NCBI RefSeq assembly: GCF_965638725.1
Contig: NC_134982.1
Location: forward strand, 57,411,816 to 57,475,815
Reading direction: 5' to 3'
DNA: 64,000 bases
DNA from: Aptenodytes patagonicus
Lineage: Eukaryota; Chordata; Aves; Sphenisciformes; Spheniscidae
Shown: positions 62,831 to 64,000 of the stretch, piece by piece
Layout: every line of letters starts with the position of its first letter
Numbering within the stretch: the stretch's first letter is position 1
The notes under the pieces: generated by a model
Seen by the model: only the letters and a program-made list of their open reading frames with translations
What the model was told of the DNA's origin: nothing
The model's database searches: none
Program-made: the position numbers and the translations under genes

Positions 62831-62873
62831 ATGCTTTGCCTAGTGCTTTTTGCGCTGTGTCTGAGCCGCTCAG
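62831..62873 (+). CDS. Probable signal-peptide exon of a secreted or membrane protein (CHRNA6 or CHRNB3 candidate)
   Basis: ATG at 62831 opens MLCLVLFALCLSRS plus one base, ending in CAG|GTAAGT, a perfect donor consensus at 62873/62874. The short hydrophobic core (LVLFALCL) followed by small polar residues is a typical signal peptide, and a phase-1 intron right after it is common in nicotinic acetylcholine receptor subunit genes. In human, the next gene after THAP1 in the same orientation is CHRNA6, then CHRNB3 in the opposite orientation. Position and strand therefore favour CHRNA6, though the peptide is too short to decide. No second exon is visible before the window ends. Confidence 0.5.
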
Positions 62874-64000
62874 GTAAGTGCGATTTCTTCTTCTTCCAAG
62901 CCGAGCTGCAGATGTTCAAGAATTTTTTTCTGCTGGCCAGTTAGCTGCTGCTTGCTGGGACAAGGTAGATGCCGGCTTCCCTTGGTCCTCTTCTTAATGC
63001 TGTCTGACTAGCAAAAGAGGGTTGTATCAGCTGCTGCCTTGGTATTGCAACCACAGCCAGTTTGGCAACAAGGTTTTAATAACTGGGGTGAGGGGGTGGT
63101 CGCTGGGTAGAAGTTAAAAAAATCCTAAGCTTGACTCTGACTGCTAAAGGGAGTTACGGGAGAACGTCCATCACCAGGAGGAAGACTGAAATGCCTCAGA
63201 CGAGCTGATGAAAGGCTAAGTGTCCTTGTCTGTATTTCTTGGGGTGTTTTGCATGTTTGTTTAGCAGACTCCCTGCCCCTGCACTCCTGCTCCTGTGCCT
63301 GTGGGGAACTGCTCCTGGCACGGACCGCAGAGAGAAACAGGAACCTGGGGGAGAGGGGAGATGGCAAATGGTGCTCAGTTACTTATACGGGTGGTAACCT
63401 GCCAGGGAGCTCCCCAACTTTTGCCTTCTCTGCGCACCATATGGTAAATTCAGGGATGCATCTGTCCTACGGCTGCTTCTCGTATTTTTCAAAGGCAGTG
63501 CTACTTTGTTCAGTGTTTTCTCCGTGGCTTTATCCAACTTAATTGTCAGGCAGGGCTTGATCAAAGGAGGTGTTAAACTATTTTTTCTGCTTGATATGTC
63601 TTCCTTCTCATTAAAAACTTCTGCTTTTAAACTGTCCTCCTGCAAGTACTGAGGCTGTCTTAAAAGGGCACCAATCTTGTTCCTTCTGGCTTTCTTCTTT
63701 GTGAGATTTCTCAAGTCTTTTTCACTCTTTTCTGTGGCTTCCCCAGCAGCTGAGAATCAACACATCCAGACCCAAAACCAGCTTTACCACTTCTCTGCTA
63801 TACCCTCTTGGAGCATTAGGGCCCTTGGACTTCATATGCGGTATGGGCTGTGAAATGGCACCATTTTCCTATGAGGGAGTTCATACACAGCCACGGACAC
63901 CGTGCCCATGGGGTATGTGGTTGTGTATGTGTGTGGAGGGAGTTATACTCAAACAAACCCAGAGCAATGCATTCCAGCATTAAGACAAAGCTGGTTTTGA
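62874..64000 (+). other. Probable intron 1 of the signal-peptide gene
   Basis: Sequence after the GTAAGT donor. No downstream exon with receptor-like sequence is recognisable in the remaining 1.1 kb. Open frames at 63249-63542 (+) and 63379-63714 (-) show no family features. Confidence 0.4.

Overview
The window is a piece of an avian nuclear genome on the + strand. Its genes have vertebrate exon structure with GT/AG introns. A CR1 LINE 3' end carrying the bird-typical terminal ATTCTATG repeats lies at 19.2-19.4 kb. Two sharp CpG islands, at 35.7-37.6 kb and 39.7-40.8 kb, stand in otherwise AT-rich sequence. The gene content is the bird counterpart of the human 8p11.21 RNF170-THAP1-CHRNA6/CHRNB3 neighbourhood. 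Human comparisons come from memory of those families; no search was run.

Layout: (1) 1-5.1 kb, the last three coding exons of RNF170 (+), an ER ubiquitin ligase; its 5' part lies outside the window. (2) 5.1-35.7 kb, a long gene-poor stretch with scattered poly(A) signals, one CR1 fragment and no exon I can defend. (3) 35.8-37.1 kb on the minus strand, an intronless, very GC-rich gene for a 431-residue JUN-family bZIP protein. Its DNA-binding and zipper region is intact, but the N-terminal JNK-regulated part is strongly altered. (4) 39.7-45.2 kb, a CpG-island promoter followed by THAP1 (+) in three exons, with an 18-residue proline run. (5) 45.2-57 kb, no recognisable gene beyond the THAP1 3' UTR. 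(6) 57.1-58.5 kb (+), an open frame of about 450 codons with two tandem IQ calmodulin-binding motifs and a poly(A) signal 250 bases after the stop. (7) 62.83-62.87 kb (+), a probable first coding exon for a signal peptide with a perfect splice donor. By position it could start a neuronal nicotinic receptor gene (CHRNA6 is expected here).

The most notable observation is the JUN-family gene lying antisense between RNF170 and THAP1, which are close neighbours in human with no JUN gene between them as far as I recall. It combines features of c-JUN, JUNB and JUND and lacks both N-terminal Ser-Pro sites used by JNK. It therefore looks like an additional, divergent JUN paralogue. The IQ-motif gene 20 kb away is a second possible lineage-restricted gene, and the pair recalls the human JUND-IQCN neighbourhood. 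The window does not look like one functional unit: RNF170 works at the ER, while THAP1 and the JUN-like protein are nuclear DNA-binding proteins.
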